This document shows positions 33,578-42,703 of a stretch of 61,252 bases of DNA, piece after piece (the first letter of the stretch is position 1; each line of letters starts with the position of its first letter). The stretch spans positions 1 to 61,252 of the forward strand of contig RDZR01000035.1 in the NCBI GenBank assembly GCA_004294095.1, written 5' to 3'. This DNA comes from Verrucomicrobiota bacterium. GTDB lineage: Bacteria; Verrucomicrobiota; Verrucomicrobiia; Verrucomicrobiales; Akkermansiaceae. The translations under genes and the position numbers were made by a program. The notes beneath the pieces were generated by a model that saw nothing but the letters and a program-made list of their open reading frames with translations, searched no databases and was not told the DNA's origin.

Positions 33578-34684
33578 ATGGATTCACTGACACAGGCAAC
33601 GCTGGGCGCAGCGATCGGAGAATGGGTGCTGGGCAAGCGGCTCGGCAATCGCGCGCTGCTTTGGGGGGCCTTGTTTGGAACGTTGCCGGACTTGGATGTG
33701 ATGATTGCTCCTTTGCTCGGAAATGCCACCAATCTCTGGTGGCATCGCGGGCCAAGCCACTCGCTGCTGGTCATGATTGCAGCGTCGTGTGCTCTTGCTC
33801 CTTGCTTGGCGAAGCTTTGGAAACGCGAGAAAATCTCCAAATCGCACGCTGGATGGTTCGTTTTCGCGGTTTGGAGCACCCATGTGCTCATCGATTGTTT
33901 CACGGTTTACGGAACTTCGGTTCTGTGGCCATTTTCGTCTCATCGAGTCGGTTTCAATCACCTTTTCATCATCGATTTTTTCTTCACTCTGCCGATGTTG
34001 GTGGCGCTGATTTGGCTGGCATTTCTGAAGTCCAAAAACCAATTAGCGATGCGCCGCAAACTCAATGCGTGGGGGCTCGGCCTAGCAAGTGCGTATGCTC
34101 TTTTAAGCGTCGGTATGAAATTTGTCGCATCCGCTGGATTTGAGGCGGATCTCGCCCGCCGCGGGGTGAAATTCGAGCGCAGAATGGAAGCTCCGACACC
34201 TTTCAATATCATTCTGTGGCGTTCGGTGGTGGACCGTGGCGATGAGTTCTGGGTCGGCTATCGCAGCATTTTTGAAAGCCACGAAACGCCCGTCCGCTGG
34301 ACCATTTACCCCAAAGACGCTGCAGCACTCGATGGGATGGCTGATTTGAAGGAAACGCGTATCGTCAAGTGGTTTGCCGACGGCTGGTGGATCGCTCGCG
34401 CCCACGATCAAGGAGCTTGGATCGGCGATTTGCGCTTCGGTGAAGGACGCCGCTGGACAGACGATCAAGGCATTGTGGATCATCGCATGATTTTCGCTTG
34501 GGATCTACATCCTGAGGCACGCGGAGAGCGCCTCCAACCACTTTCCTCTGGCCGCGATGGTGCTGGAGAAACATTGCAACGCCTCTTCCAGCGCATCTCC
34601 GGCAACCCCAAAACGTGGGAGGCAAATCCGCGCCTCGATGGTGTGACTGGAAGATCACCTGAGCTCCTCAATGTGATGGAATGA
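33578..34684 (+). CDS. DUF457 (YdjM-like) membrane-bound metal-dependent hydrolase
   Basis: 368 residues. The N-terminus MDSLTQATLGAAIGEWVLG and LFGTLPDLDVM are hallmark YdjM/DUF457 segments. Conserved His residues follow in WWHRGPSHSLLV and FAVWSTHVLIDCFTVYGT. At least four transmembrane helices fill the first 200 residues. The C-terminal 170 residues are soluble and probably extracytoplasmic. In E. coli the family is LexA-regulated; no LexA box is recognised here. The substrate is unknown. Confidence 0.87.
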   Translation: MDSLTQATLGAAIGEWVLGKRLGNRALLWGALFGTLPDLDVMIAPLLGNATNLWWHRGPSHSLLVMIAASCALAPCLAKLWKREKISKSHAGWFVFAVWSTHVLIDCFTVYGTSVLWPFSSHRVGFNHLFIIDFFFTLPMLVALIWLAFLKSKNQLAMRRKLNAWGLGLASAYALLSVGMKFVASAGFEADLARRGVKFERRMEAPTPFNIILWRSVVDRGDEFWVGYRSIFESHETPVRWTIYPKDAAALDGMADLKETRIVKWFADGWWIARAHDQGAWIGDLRFGEGRRWTDDQGIVDHRMIFAWDLHPEARGERLQPLSSGRDGAGETLQRLFQRISGNPKTWEANPRLDGVTGRSPELLNVME

Positions 34685-34756
34685 AACAAGACGAATCCTA
34701 AAAAATTTTGCATTTTCTGCATTTGAAACTTCCTGAAAATAACTCAACCTGCCGTC

Positions 34757-35278
34757 ATGTCTGATACTTTGCGTGCTGCCATCCGCGATGTCGTTGATTT
34801 CCCGAAAAAGGGCATCGTCTTCAAAGACATCACTCCGATCCTCGCCGACGGAAAATTATTTTCAGAAACCATCGATCGCCTAGCAGAAATCGCGCGGGCT
34901 TCTGAGGCGAAAAAAGTCATCGGGATCGATGCTCGGGGGTTTATTTTTGCCGCAGCCGTGGCGGATCGCCTGGGGATTGGCATGGTGCCGGTGCGAAAAA
35001 AGGGGAAATTACCGTGGAAAACTCGGCAAGTGGCCTACGCGCTCGAGTATGGCGAGGCAATCGTCGAGGTGCATGAAGATGCGGTGCATGCGGGCGAGCG
35101 CGTGATTTTGATCGACGATCTGTTAGCCACTGGCGGCACTGCGGCAGCGGCGGTGACTTTGCTCAGAGAGCTCGGAGCAGATGTTGCTGGCTTAGCGGTA
35201 GTGATTGAGTTGGACTTTTTAGACGGCAGAAAAAAGTTAGATTCGCTGCCAGTGACAGCATTGATCAACTATCCATGA
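34757..35278 (+). CDS. apt: Adenine phosphoribosyltransferase
   Basis: 173 residues, the standard length. DFPKKGIVFKDITPILAD at the N-terminus, GIDARGFIFAAAVADRLG, and the PRPP-binding loop RVILIDDLLATGGTAAA identify it. It converts adenine and PRPP to AMP for purine salvage in the cytoplasm. It stands alone with about 70 bases upstream and 86 bases before pgi on the same strand. Confidence 0.97.
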   Translation: MSDTLRAAIRDVVDFPKKGIVFKDITPILADGKLFSETIDRLAEIARASEAKKVIGIDARGFIFAAAVADRLGIGMVPVRKKGKLPWKTRQVAYALEYGEAIVEVHEDAVHAGERVILIDDLLATGGTAAAAVTLLRELGADVAGLAVVIELDFLDGRKKLDSLPVTALINYP

Positions 35279-35364
35279 TTGCGGTGAATGGTTTCGAGGA
35301 GTGATTTTCATCGGCTTTTTACTTTCCGCCGCGGGATTCTCATTTCACATTCAAGGCACATCCC

Positions 35365-36918
35365 ATGTCTTGGCAATCTTACAATCATCGCACTCTCCGC
35401 TATCCTCAATTTGGTTTTTCACTCGATCTTTCTCTGATGGAAATCGAGCCGGCTTATGAAGAGCAGCTCACGCCGAAAATTACCCATGCATTTTCCGCGC
35501 TGGCCGCGCTGGAGGACGGCGCGATCGCCAATCCGGACGAAGGACGCATGGTCGGCCATTATTGGTTGCGCAATCCCCAGCTTGCCCCAACTGCGGAACT
35601 CCGCGGTGCCATCACTCAGCCGTTAGAGGCTTTGAAATCATTTGCGGCACAAATTCACTCCGGCGCGATCTCCGCTCCGAGTGGGGGAAAATTTTCGCAA
35701 CTCCTACTGATCGGCATCGGCGGCTCAGCACTTGGCCCGCAGTTGGTAAATGATGCGCTGGGAGGCGATGCGAAGTTGCCCATTTCATTTTTCGACAATA
35801 CGGATCCCGAGGGCATGGAGCGCGTTCTCGCTCAGCTTTCAAAAAACGGGCTTGGCAAAACTTTGGTCATGGTGATCTCGAAATCCGGCGGCACTGCGGA
35901 AACCCGCAACGGGATGTTAGAAGCAAAACATGCTTTTGAAAAAGCCGGCCTCGATTTTGGCCGCCATGCCGTGGCTGTGACTGGTGTTGGCTCCAAACTC
36001 GATGCCTACGCCACACAGCATCAATTTCTTGCTCGCTTTCCGATGGAAGATTGGGTCGGTGGACGAACATCCGTGCTATCGACTGTGGGCCTCGTGCCTG
36101 CCGCGCTGCAAGGATTCGACGTGGATGCTTTGCTAGCCGGTGCAGCCGCAATGGACGTAGAAACCAGAAAGCCGGAGCTGAAATCCAATGCTGCGATGCA
36201 ATTGGCCGTGGCATGGCATCACGCCTGCAATGGCCGTGGTGAAAAGGACATGGTCGTCTTGCCTTATAAAGATTCGCTGGTGCTTTTTTCAAAATATCTG
36301 CAACAACTCGTGATGGAATCATTAGGCAAGCGCCTTGATCTGGATGGTCAAATCGTGCACCAAGGAATCGCGGTTTATGGCAATAAGGGATCGACCGATC
36401 AACACGCCTACGTGCAGCAACTCCGCGATGGGGTGAACAACTTTTTCGCCACGTTTATCGAGGTAAGGAAAGGCCGTCGCGGATCGGCGATCGAAGTGGA
36501 TCTGGGCACCACCTCGGCAGACTACCTGCAAGGATTTCTGCGGGGCACGCGCAAAGCACTCAGCGAAGCGGGACGCAAATCAATCACCATTTCAATCCCG
36601 GAAGTCACCCCATTTTACCTTGGCCTGCTGATCGCCTTGTTCGAGCGCGCCGTGACGTTCTACGCATCAATCGTCAATATCAACGCCTACCACCAACCAG
36701 GCGTGGAAGCTGGAAAACTCGCCGCAGGTGCCTTTCTCGAAACACTCAACAAAGTGCGCGGTAACCTCACCGCTTGGGAAAAAACTGCGGAAGAAGTGGC
36801 GACCGCGATTGGTGCCGATCCTGAGGATGTCTATCACTGCCTCACCCACTTAGCCGCGAATGGCGATGTGCAAATCGCGCTCGGGAAAACCCCAGCGGAA
36901 GATTCCTTCATGCTTTGA
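35365..36918 (+). CDS. pgi: Glucose-6-phosphate isomerase
   Basis: 517 residues. The sugar isomerase domains are clear: [79 protein letters not shown], and the C-terminal [19 protein letters not shown]. It interconverts glucose-6-phosphate and fructose-6-phosphate in glycolysis. The length and segment order fit the shorter bacterial type. A bidirectional terminator follows at 37030. Confidence 0.97.
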   Translation: MSWQSYNHRTLRYPQFGFSLDLSLMEIEPAYEEQLTPKITHAFSALAALEDGAIANPDEGRMVGHYWLRNPQLAPTAELRGAITQPLEALKSFAAQIHSGAISAPSGGKFSQLLLIGIGGSALGPQLVNDALGGDAKLPISFFDNTDPEGMERVLAQLSKNGLGKTLVMVISKSGGTAETRNGMLEAKHAFEKAGLDFGRHAVAVTGVGSKLDAYATQHQFLARFPMEDWVGGRTSVLSTVGLVPAALQGFDVDALLAGAAAMDVETRKPELKSNAAMQLAVAWHHACNGRGEKDMVVLPYKDSLVLFSKYLQQLVMESLGKRLDLDGQIVHQGIAVYGNKGSTDQHAYVQQLRDGVNNFFATFIEVRKGRRGSAIEVDLGTTSADYLQGFLRGTRKALSEAGRKSITISIPEVTPFYLGLLIALFERAVTFYASIVNINAYHQPGVEAGKLAAGAFLETLNKVRGNLTAWEKTAEEVATAIGADPEDVYHCLTHLAANGDVQIALGKTPAEDSFML

Positions 36919-37029
36919 CAAATATCCTCAGTGCCCTCCCCAGCTGCCTGTATCCAGCTTGTTTCCTTCGTCCTCTTTTGATATTGGGGATTTTAGGAAT
37001 ACCTATGCTTAGCGGCGCCCAAGAAAACA

Positions 37030-37063
37030 AATGGCCTAATTTAGTGAGCTAAACTAGGCCATT
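37030..37063. terminator. Bidirectional intrinsic terminator
   Basis: AATGGCCTAATTTAG, loop TGAG, CTAAACTAGGCCATT: 15-base arms with one mismatch. On the minus strand it runs into TTTGTTTTCTT, fitting the end of the large secreted-protein gene; on the plus strand it closes pgi. Confidence 0.85.
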
Positions 37064-37088
37064 GAATCATGTTTTTAATCCTCGCTAT

Positions 37089-39770
37089 TCAGTCGCGGAT
37101 GATTTTGACCCGTGCAAACCTGGCGCTTGGAGATAGAACATCCGTTTGAACAACTCTCTCAAAAATAGCATCAATCGATTCGATTGATTCGGTAGCCGAG
37201 GCATTTGGAATCCATGTCCCGCTTTCAAGCGTATTGCTATATTCCACAACGTAGCTTATCTCGGAATTGCTGTTTGCTTTACGACGAATATACGTTGTTT
37301 CCAAATGGCCTGAAGCTGTGACTTTGGTGAGGGGCATGCCAGCATTTCCTGTTGCGGTAACAAGTTGGGCATTTGGAACTGCGATCGAGGCAGCTTGTCC
37401 AAGACCAGATCCGATCATGTTAAATGCGTATTTCTCCAGATTTTCTACTCCGTCCGAAGCAGGTGTCTCCATGTCTTGAGAGCCATCACTCGCTAAACCT
37501 TCCTGGCTTCTGAAAGTTTGGAGGGCCGTGGGCGCTGGGCTGATGTTGATTGAGACGGATTGAGCAATGGATGTTCCGCCAGCGTTGGTGGCGGTGAAGC
37601 TCGGGCTAAAAGTTCCGCTCGCTGCAGGGATTCCTGAAATTTCACCGGTGGCGCTGTTTAAGTTGAGACCTGAAGGCATGCCGCTGACCAATGTCCAAGA
37701 GCTTGGGCTGTTCGTAGCCACGATCGAGTAGCTTAACGATTGGCCAACCGTGCCAGCAACTGATTGTGATGCCGCGATGACTGGCACCGGCGGAGTGATT
37801 GGAGCCACATCAGAGAATGAGTTGCCGATGCGAATTTCATCGATCTCTAAAAATTGGCCTGATCCTAAGCCGTGAGCGATGCGAATACGATTGAATGTGA
37901 AGTCTGCTGTGCCAAGCATTTGAACTGCTGAACCATCCGCAGGGGTGCTGGCAAGACTTGGATTGACCCACAGGAAAACATCATCTGAGCCCGCTTTAAG
38001 AACTGCTTTCACCACGAGGAATGAGGCGGTGCCGGATGATGCAGATGAGACTGCATTCGATCCACCACTTCGCTCGAGGCCCCACACGGCACTGCCAAAT
38101 CGTTGGCCAATAAAAAGTCGCTCGTTACCACCGTCAAACAGTGAGAGCCCTCCCCATGCATTGCCTGGATTGGTGCTGCGAGCGATGAGACTGATCCAAT
38201 ATGTGCCATTGGCTAATGCAGATGCTGATATGGACCTGAAACTAGAAGCGCCGTCTGCAAAAGCACCTTTGGCACCGATTGTGACGAGATTTCCGCCAGA
38301 AGAATAGCTAAATCCTGGAGTAGTCACATTGTTAGCCGTTGCATCCCAAGACGAGTTCCAATTCGCTCCGCCGCTTTGATTGGCGAGCACACCAGCTCCT
38401 GGGGTGTAATTAAACCCCTCATAGGTTGTGGGGTTTAGCGCAGCAGTGAAGTTTTGGTTGGTTAAGTTTGCCGCAATAGTTCCCGTGCGATTTGTCGGGG
38501 TAAATGTGTGACCTGCAAGCGTGGGAGTGATGGTGTAAGATCCTTGAGGAATATTGCTGATGGAATAAAAACCACTGGGATTTGTAGTCGATGAGCGCGT
38601 TCCATCCGAGACTAAAACACCCGCAAGCGGACTTCCACTCAGGGTGATCGTTCCGCTCATGCTATAGGTCGGCAGCGCGGTTGCAGTGAAGTTTTGGCCT
38701 GATAAGGCTGCGCCCGCCACGGTGACGGATCTGGAAGCAGGAGAATAGGTAAAACCCGCGAGGCTTGGAGTGATGGTATAGTTACCGTTTGGCAGGTTTA
38801 GGGTGAAATTGCCGCTGGCATCCGTAGTCGTGTTGCTGCTTCCCGCGGAGATGGAGACGCCGCTTTGACCGCTGCCTCCAAGATTGACTGTTCCGGTTAG
38901 CGAGTAAGTTGGGGCACTAAAACTAAGGATGGCATTGTAGAAAACTTGTGCTGCCTCTGCCCAAATTCCAGCATCGCTGCGCGGGTGCACCCAATCTCCT
39001 TCTTGCTGGGCTTCGGTGCCGAAGTCAAATGTGGGGGCGTTGCCATATTCGCGATTTGCCAGCGCATTGGGATCGATGATTCTTACTCTCGCCTTGAGCG
39101 CAGGTGACAAACTATCGAATTTTGCTTGATAAGCACTATTGAGGCGATTGATTCTATCGATACAAGCTGCGAAATTAGGTGCCAAGCTGTTGCGACCACG
39201 GCCAATGGGTAGAATTTTAGCAATCACCAATTTACAATCAGAAGGGTGCGCCAAGATCGTATCGACTAACTGATTGACATGGCCCGTGATCCAAGCGTCG
39301 TGGCCGGGATTATCATTTATTTTGGGGCCATCGGCCCAACCATCGCTAGTGACGTCTGGGAATCCCGAAGAGCCACCGCCTGGGAGACCTAAGCCATGAT
39401 CCATGTTATTAACCCCTAATTTTAGGGTGACCACATTCACTGTGCCAGCGGCTGGCGGAGTGACGCCAAACTGGGAATTCATGTAATCCCGCATGCTTGT
39501 GCTTCCGCCTGCTGTTGGCCAGTTGAAGTGGTCGAGGCCTTTACCGGGCCAACCTTCATGGCGGTTCGGCGCGGAGCCTTGTGTTCCAAGCCATGTGGTG
39601 GAGTAGCCGCCAGCTGAAAATAGAGTCCTCATTTCTGCTTGGTAACGATTGAAGGCCGTTATCGAATCTCCGGCCGTCATGATTTGGAACGTTTGCGCTG
39701 AAAGATTGGGTAAATAGCCCAAAAATGTAGAGGCGAGGAATGTTAGTATTAAGGTTTTTGATATTTTCAT
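37089..39770 (-). CDS. Large modular secreted protein with SGNH hydrolase domain
   Basis: 893 residues from ATG 39770 (MKISKTLILTFLASTFLGYL, signal peptide); a frame ten codons longer lacks this. An SGNH/GDSL-type esterase domain covers about 25-290: MTAGDSITAFN carries the Ser, VVTLKLGVNNMDHG the Asn block and DWVHPRSDAGIW the Asp-x-x-His. Two carboxypeptidase-regulatory/CnaB-like repeats follow (TYSLTGTVNLGGSGQSGV, TYSMSGTITLSGSPLAGV). Then come a jelly-roll, lectin-like segment (ANWNSSWDATANNVTTPGF), a putative Ig domain (GMPSGLNLNSATGEISGIP) and a C-terminal beta domain. It probably deacetylates or binds polysaccharide outside the cell. It contains no TGTTAGA word. Confidence 0.82.
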   Translation of the reverse strand: MKISKTLILTFLASTFLGYLPNLSAQTFQIMTAGDSITAFNRYQAEMRTLFSAGGYSTTWLGTQGSAPNRHEGWPGKGLDHFNWPTAGGSTSMRDYMNSQFGVTPPAAGTVNVVTLKLGVNNMDHGLGLPGGGSSGFPDVTSDGWADGPKINDNPGHDAWITGHVNQLVDTILAHPSDCKLVIAKILPIGRGRNSLAPNFAACIDRINRLNSAYQAKFDSLSPALKARVRIIDPNALANREYGNAPTFDFGTEAQQEGDWVHPRSDAGIWAEAAQVFYNAILSFSAPTYSLTGTVNLGGSGQSGVSISAGSSNTTTDASGNFTLNLPNGNYTITPSLAGFTYSPASRSVTVAGAALSGQNFTATALPTYSMSGTITLSGSPLAGVLVSDGTRSSTTNPSGFYSISNIPQGSYTITPTLAGHTFTPTNRTGTIAANLTNQNFTAALNPTTYEGFNYTPGAGVLANQSGGANWNSSWDATANNVTTPGFSYSSGGNLVTIGAKGAFADGASSFRSISASALANGTYWISLIARSTNPGNAWGGLSLFDGGNERLFIGQRFGSAVWGLERSGGSNAVSSASSGTASFLVVKAVLKAGSDDVFLWVNPSLASTPADGSAVQMLGTADFTFNRIRIAHGLGSGQFLEIDEIRIGNSFSDVAPITPPVPVIAASQSVAGTVGQSLSYSIVATNSPSSWTLVSGMPSGLNLNSATGEISGIPAASGTFSPSFTATNAGGTSIAQSVSINISPAPTALQTFRSQEGLASDGSQDMETPASDGVENLEKYAFNMIGSGLGQAASIAVPNAQLVTATGNAGMPLTKVTASGHLETTYIRRKANSNSEISYVVEYSNTLESGTWIPNASATESIESIDAIFERVVQTDVLSPSARFARVKIIRD

Positions 39771-40135
39771 CGATTTTTTAGAAATAAAGACAATCATCAT
39801 TAAAGTATGACCCGTTAATTTAAGCCGTTATGATATTATCGCAACACAATAGGTTCATTTTTTTAGACTGTTCTTTAAAAAGTGAATACATCGTGCACTG
39901 AAAATTTTATCCCACATTACTCACTCCGCAGGGACGTGAAAAATCGTCCAAGCAGATTTTAGAATGATCCGCTGTTCAAATGATGAAATGATTGCAAAAC
40001 GCTGAGATTGCAGATCTTTGTAGATGAATAAATGTAAGGGTAGGCCGCACCTAGCGGTGCAAGAAAAGCCCCACAAACTGGCCGCCGCGGTAAACGAAGG
40101 CTGCCTATTGGAAGTGCAGGATTGAAAAATGGTCC
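39771..40135. other. AT-rich gap, probable promoter region of the SGNH gene
   Basis: 365 bases upstream of the large secreted-protein gene on the minus strand. The half next to that gene is AT-rich (ATAATATCATAACG on the minus strand) and could hold its promoter; no box pair fits well enough to place. No convincing ORF is seen. Confidence 0.4.
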
Positions 40136-40570
40136 TCAGCCGCAGCTTCCGCCACCACCGCAGCCGCCGCCACAACAGCCACCTTGATTGGCCTCGGCGA
40201 TGTCTTCTGGGGTTGGGACGCGGCCTAATTGGAAGGTCGCGCGGATGTGTTGAGAAATTTCTTTTTGCAGTGCTTCAAGTTGCTGTTGGGCAGTGAGAAA
40301 ATTGTGGGCCACGGGATTGGCGAGCAGCGCTTCGCGGGCGGCTTCAAATTCGCGGATTTCGATGGCGCTGAGCTCGACTCCGGCGTGTTGTTTGTGGTGG
40401 AGATGCTCGCCTTGATCTTGCACGCGCTGATATTGCAGGCGGGCTTGATCGTCATTCATGAATGCTTCGACTTTGGCTTGAAGATCGATGAAGGCGGAAT
40501 CGTTGGCGATGTGGTGGCAAAGCTCGAGAGTGGAATCGAGGAGAGGCGGATTTTCAGCAATGGCGGACAT
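40136..40570 (-). CDS. YlbF-family protein with Cys/Gly-rich tail
   Basis: 144 residues. The helical YlbF/DUF964 body runs to about residue 125 (LDSTLELCHHIANDSAFIDL, FMNDDQARLQYQRVQDQGE, LEALQKEISQHIRATFQLG). The last 16 residues, GGCCGGGCGGGGSCG after NQ, contain four Cys. YlbF and its partners YmcA and YaaT in Bacillus form a complex that binds Fe-S clusters and affects RNase Y. A Cys-rich tail here could likewise bind metal. No partner gene is adjacent. No Shine-Dalgarno is visible. Confidence 0.82.
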   Translation of the reverse strand: MSAIAENPPLLDSTLELCHHIANDSAFIDLQAKVEAFMNDDQARLQYQRVQDQGEHLHHKQHAGVELSAIEIREFEAAREALLANPVAHNFLTAQQQLEALQKEISQHIRATFQLGRVPTPEDIAEANQGGCCGGGCGGGGSCG

Positions 40571-40638
40571 GGAAGTTATTTATAATGGTAATGAACGGCA
40601 GGCAACGGGCAATTTTTCTTAAAAAATGATGGGACATC

Positions 40639-41271
40639 TTAATCCCAGAGCGGATCTTGCCACTCATCGGGCGATTGGCCGATGGATTTGATGATTTCCG
40701 TGGGCACGAAAATGAACTCGTTGTGTTTTTTTTGTGATGGCTCCATGCGGAATTTGATCCAGCCGCGCTGTGGGCCGCTGCGTTGCTGGATGGTGACCAA
40801 TGCGGTGACTTCGAGGCCGCCGTCTTGCTTGGGCATCACGCGCAGCTTGCCCGGAATCGGATAGGTGGCGATGGCTACGCCCGGGCGATCTTTGGCGGGT
40901 TTAAAATCGGCGCGCTTGCCGAGGTGCTGGCTGGGATACCATTCATCGCGTTTGCTCAGCGAGGTGCGGGTGCGGATGCGGTGCACCACCATCGATTGAT
41001 GTTGGCCGTCGATGCCGGTTGCTTGAAAACGCCAACTAAACGGCCCATCGAGCGTTGCCACTGCGGCGGAGACGACCATTGCGCTGAGTGCGTAGCTGCC
41101 GCCTGCGGTGCCCTCGGGCTTGACTTGCATCTGCACGCTGGCCCCGGCCAATTTCGCGGGAGGCAAGCTGGCGTAGGTATTTTTATCGGCAATCAGGCCG
41201 ACGCAGGAGCTGAGCGAAAGAAGACATGCGGCACTCATCACCGCGCTTGCCGGCTGGGCGCACTTGTGCAT
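40639..41271 (-). CDS. Hypothetical lipoprotein
   Basis: 210 residues from ATG 41271 (MHKCAQPASAVMSAACLLSL then SSC, a lipobox-like signal). A start at 41283 (MKRTMHKCAQP) is also possible but would overlap the divergent M48 start at 41282. The body is beta-rich, with GTAGGSYALSAMVVSAAVAT, MVVHRIRTRTSLSKRDEWYP and WIKFRMEPSQKKHNEFIFVP. No family is recognised. It is presumably anchored in the envelope. Confidence 0.65.
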   Translation of the reverse strand: MHKCAQPASAVMSAACLLSLSSCVGLIADKNTYASLPPAKLAGASVQMQVKPEGTAGGSYALSAMVVSAAVATLDGPFSWRFQATGIDGQHQSMVVHRIRTRTSLSKRDEWYPSQHLGKRADFKPAKDRPGVAIATYPIPGKLRVMPKQDGGLEVTALVTIQQRSGPQRGWIKFRMEPSQKKHNEFIFVPTEIIKSIGQSPDEWQDPLWD

Positions 41272-41281
41272 AGTGCGTTTC

Positions 41282-42538
41282 ATGAACGATTGGAATTGGG
41301 TCAGCGTCATCGTGGTGCTGGGTGTGTTTTTGTTATGGAAAATTGAATTGGCAGCGACGTTGCTGAACATCCGCGCATTTCCCAGCCGCGTTCCAGCGCC
41401 GCTGGCTGGATTGATGTCTGAGGAAAAATTAGCGCAAGCAAAACAATATTTGCAAGATAACAGCAAATTTCACATCGTCCAAGACGCATTTGGCATTGCG
41501 GTGTTGCTGAGTTTTTGGGCAATGGATGGCTTTGATATGTTAGATCAATATTTGCGCTCATTTGAGCTGCCACCGATTGCCACTGGCATCTTGTTTTTAG
41601 CCACTCTTGGCTTGGCGCAGGCGGTGCTTGGCTGGGGATTCAGCTACTTTGCGACGTTTGTGATTGAGGAAAAATACGGCTTCAATCGCTCGACCAAAAA
41701 GACCTTCGTGATTGATCAATGCAAAGGGCTTGTGCTGAGCGCAGTGATCGGCCTGCCACTGGCTGCGGCGGTGCTTTGGATTTTCCAAAACGTGCCTAAC
41801 GCGTGGCTGTGGGCGTGGATCGTCGTCACCCTTTTTCAACTTTTGCTCACCTACTTGGCACCGACGTGGATCATGCCGTTGTTCAACCGCTTCAGCCCGA
41901 TGCCGGATGGCGAGTTGAAAAAAGCGATCAATGCCTTAGGCGATCAATGCGGATTTCCGTTAGAAAATGTGTTGGTGATGGATGGCTCCAAACGCTCGAC
42001 GAAGGCAAATGCGTTTTTCACCGGCTTCGGGAAACATAAAAAAATCGCGCTGTATGACACGCTGATGGAAAAAAGCAGCCAAGCTGAATTGTTGGCGATT
42101 TTGGCTCATGAGATCGGGCACTTTCGCTGTGGGCATATTCGCCAGCGATTGTGCGTGGGCATTGTGCAGACGGCGGTGCTTTTTTTCCTGATTGGGATGA
42201 TCGTCAATCCGCAGGGAGCAATTGCACGGGCGGTGTTCGATGCGTTTGGCGTGAGTCAAATTTCCGCGCACGTGGGCTTGGTATTGTTCATGGTGCTGTT
42301 TGAGCCGATCGGGAAATTGTTAGGAATTGCGAGTCACGCGTGGTCCCGCAAGCACGAATACGAGGCAGATGCGTATGCGGCGAAGGTTACGGGAAATGCG
42401 AGCGCGCTGGTAGAGGCGCTGAAAAAATTATCGAGCGATACGTTATCTCACCCGAGCCCGGCGTCCTTGAGAGTTTGGTTAGATTATTCGCATCCGCCGT
42501 TGTTGTATCGCCTGAATTCCCTAGAAAAGGCGGATTGA
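41282..42538 (+). CDS. M48 family metallopeptidase (Ste24/CAAX protease-like)
   Basis: 418 residues from ATG 41282 (MNDWNWVSVIVVLGVFLLW). Several transmembrane helices surround the zinc motif HEIGH at residues 276-280 (LLAILAHEIGHFRCGH). A third ligand lies in SRKHEYEADAYAA. VMDGSKRSTKANAFFTGFGK just before the motif is a strong Ste24 signature. The enzyme cleaves membrane or exported proteins at the inner membrane; the bacterial substrates are unknown. It starts 10 bases from the divergent lipoprotein start. A REP-type palindrome follows directly. Confidence 0.93.
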   Translation: MNDWNWVSVIVVLGVFLLWKIELAATLLNIRAFPSRVPAPLAGLMSEEKLAQAKQYLQDNSKFHIVQDAFGIAVLLSFWAMDGFDMLDQYLRSFELPPIATGILFLATLGLAQAVLGWGFSYFATFVIEEKYGFNRSTKKTFVIDQCKGLVLSAVIGLPLAAAVLWIFQNVPNAWLWAWIVVTLFQLLLTYLAPTWIMPLFNRFSPMPDGELKKAINALGDQCGFPLENVLVMDGSKRSTKANAFFTGFGKHKKIALYDTLMEKSSQAELLAILAHEIGHFRCGHIRQRLCVGIVQTAVLFFLIGMIVNPQGAIARAVFDAFGVSQISAHVGLVLFMVLFEPIGKLLGIASHAWSRKHEYEADAYAAKVTGNASALVEALKKLSSDTLSHPSPASLRVWLDYSHPPLLYRLNSLEKAD

Positions 42539-42555
42539 TTCGGCTTGCAGTCTTA

Positions 42556-42624
42556 TCAAGGGGCGTGGGCATCTTGCCCACAATCGCCCAGCTAAGATGT
42601 GGGCAAGATGCCCACGCTCCTTGA
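42556..42624. repeat. REPIN-like inverted pair of REP hairpins
   Basis: Arms of 27 bases with one mismatch: TCAAGGGGCGTGGGCATCTT... at 42556-42582 and its complement at 42598-42624. Each arm folds on itself as GTGGGC-ATCTT-GCCCAC or GTGGGC-AAGAT-GCCCAC. The core TGGGCAAGATGCCCA also occurs in both repeats inside alaS. It could also terminate the M48 transcript. Confidence 0.85.
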
Positions 42625-42645
42625 ATGCGAAATCCTTGGGCAACA

Positions 42646-42680
42646 AAAAAACTGCTGACTTGCGCCAACAGCTTTTTCAA
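42646..42680 (-). terminator. Terminator of the tandem-repeat protein gene
   Basis: On the minus strand, AAGCTGTTG, GCGCAAGT, CAGCAGTTTTTT: about nine pairs including G-T, ending in a T-run, 24 bases beyond the stop at 42704. Confidence 0.7.
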
Positions 42681-42703
42681 AATTGGGTCGTTAAAAAATC
42701 AGA

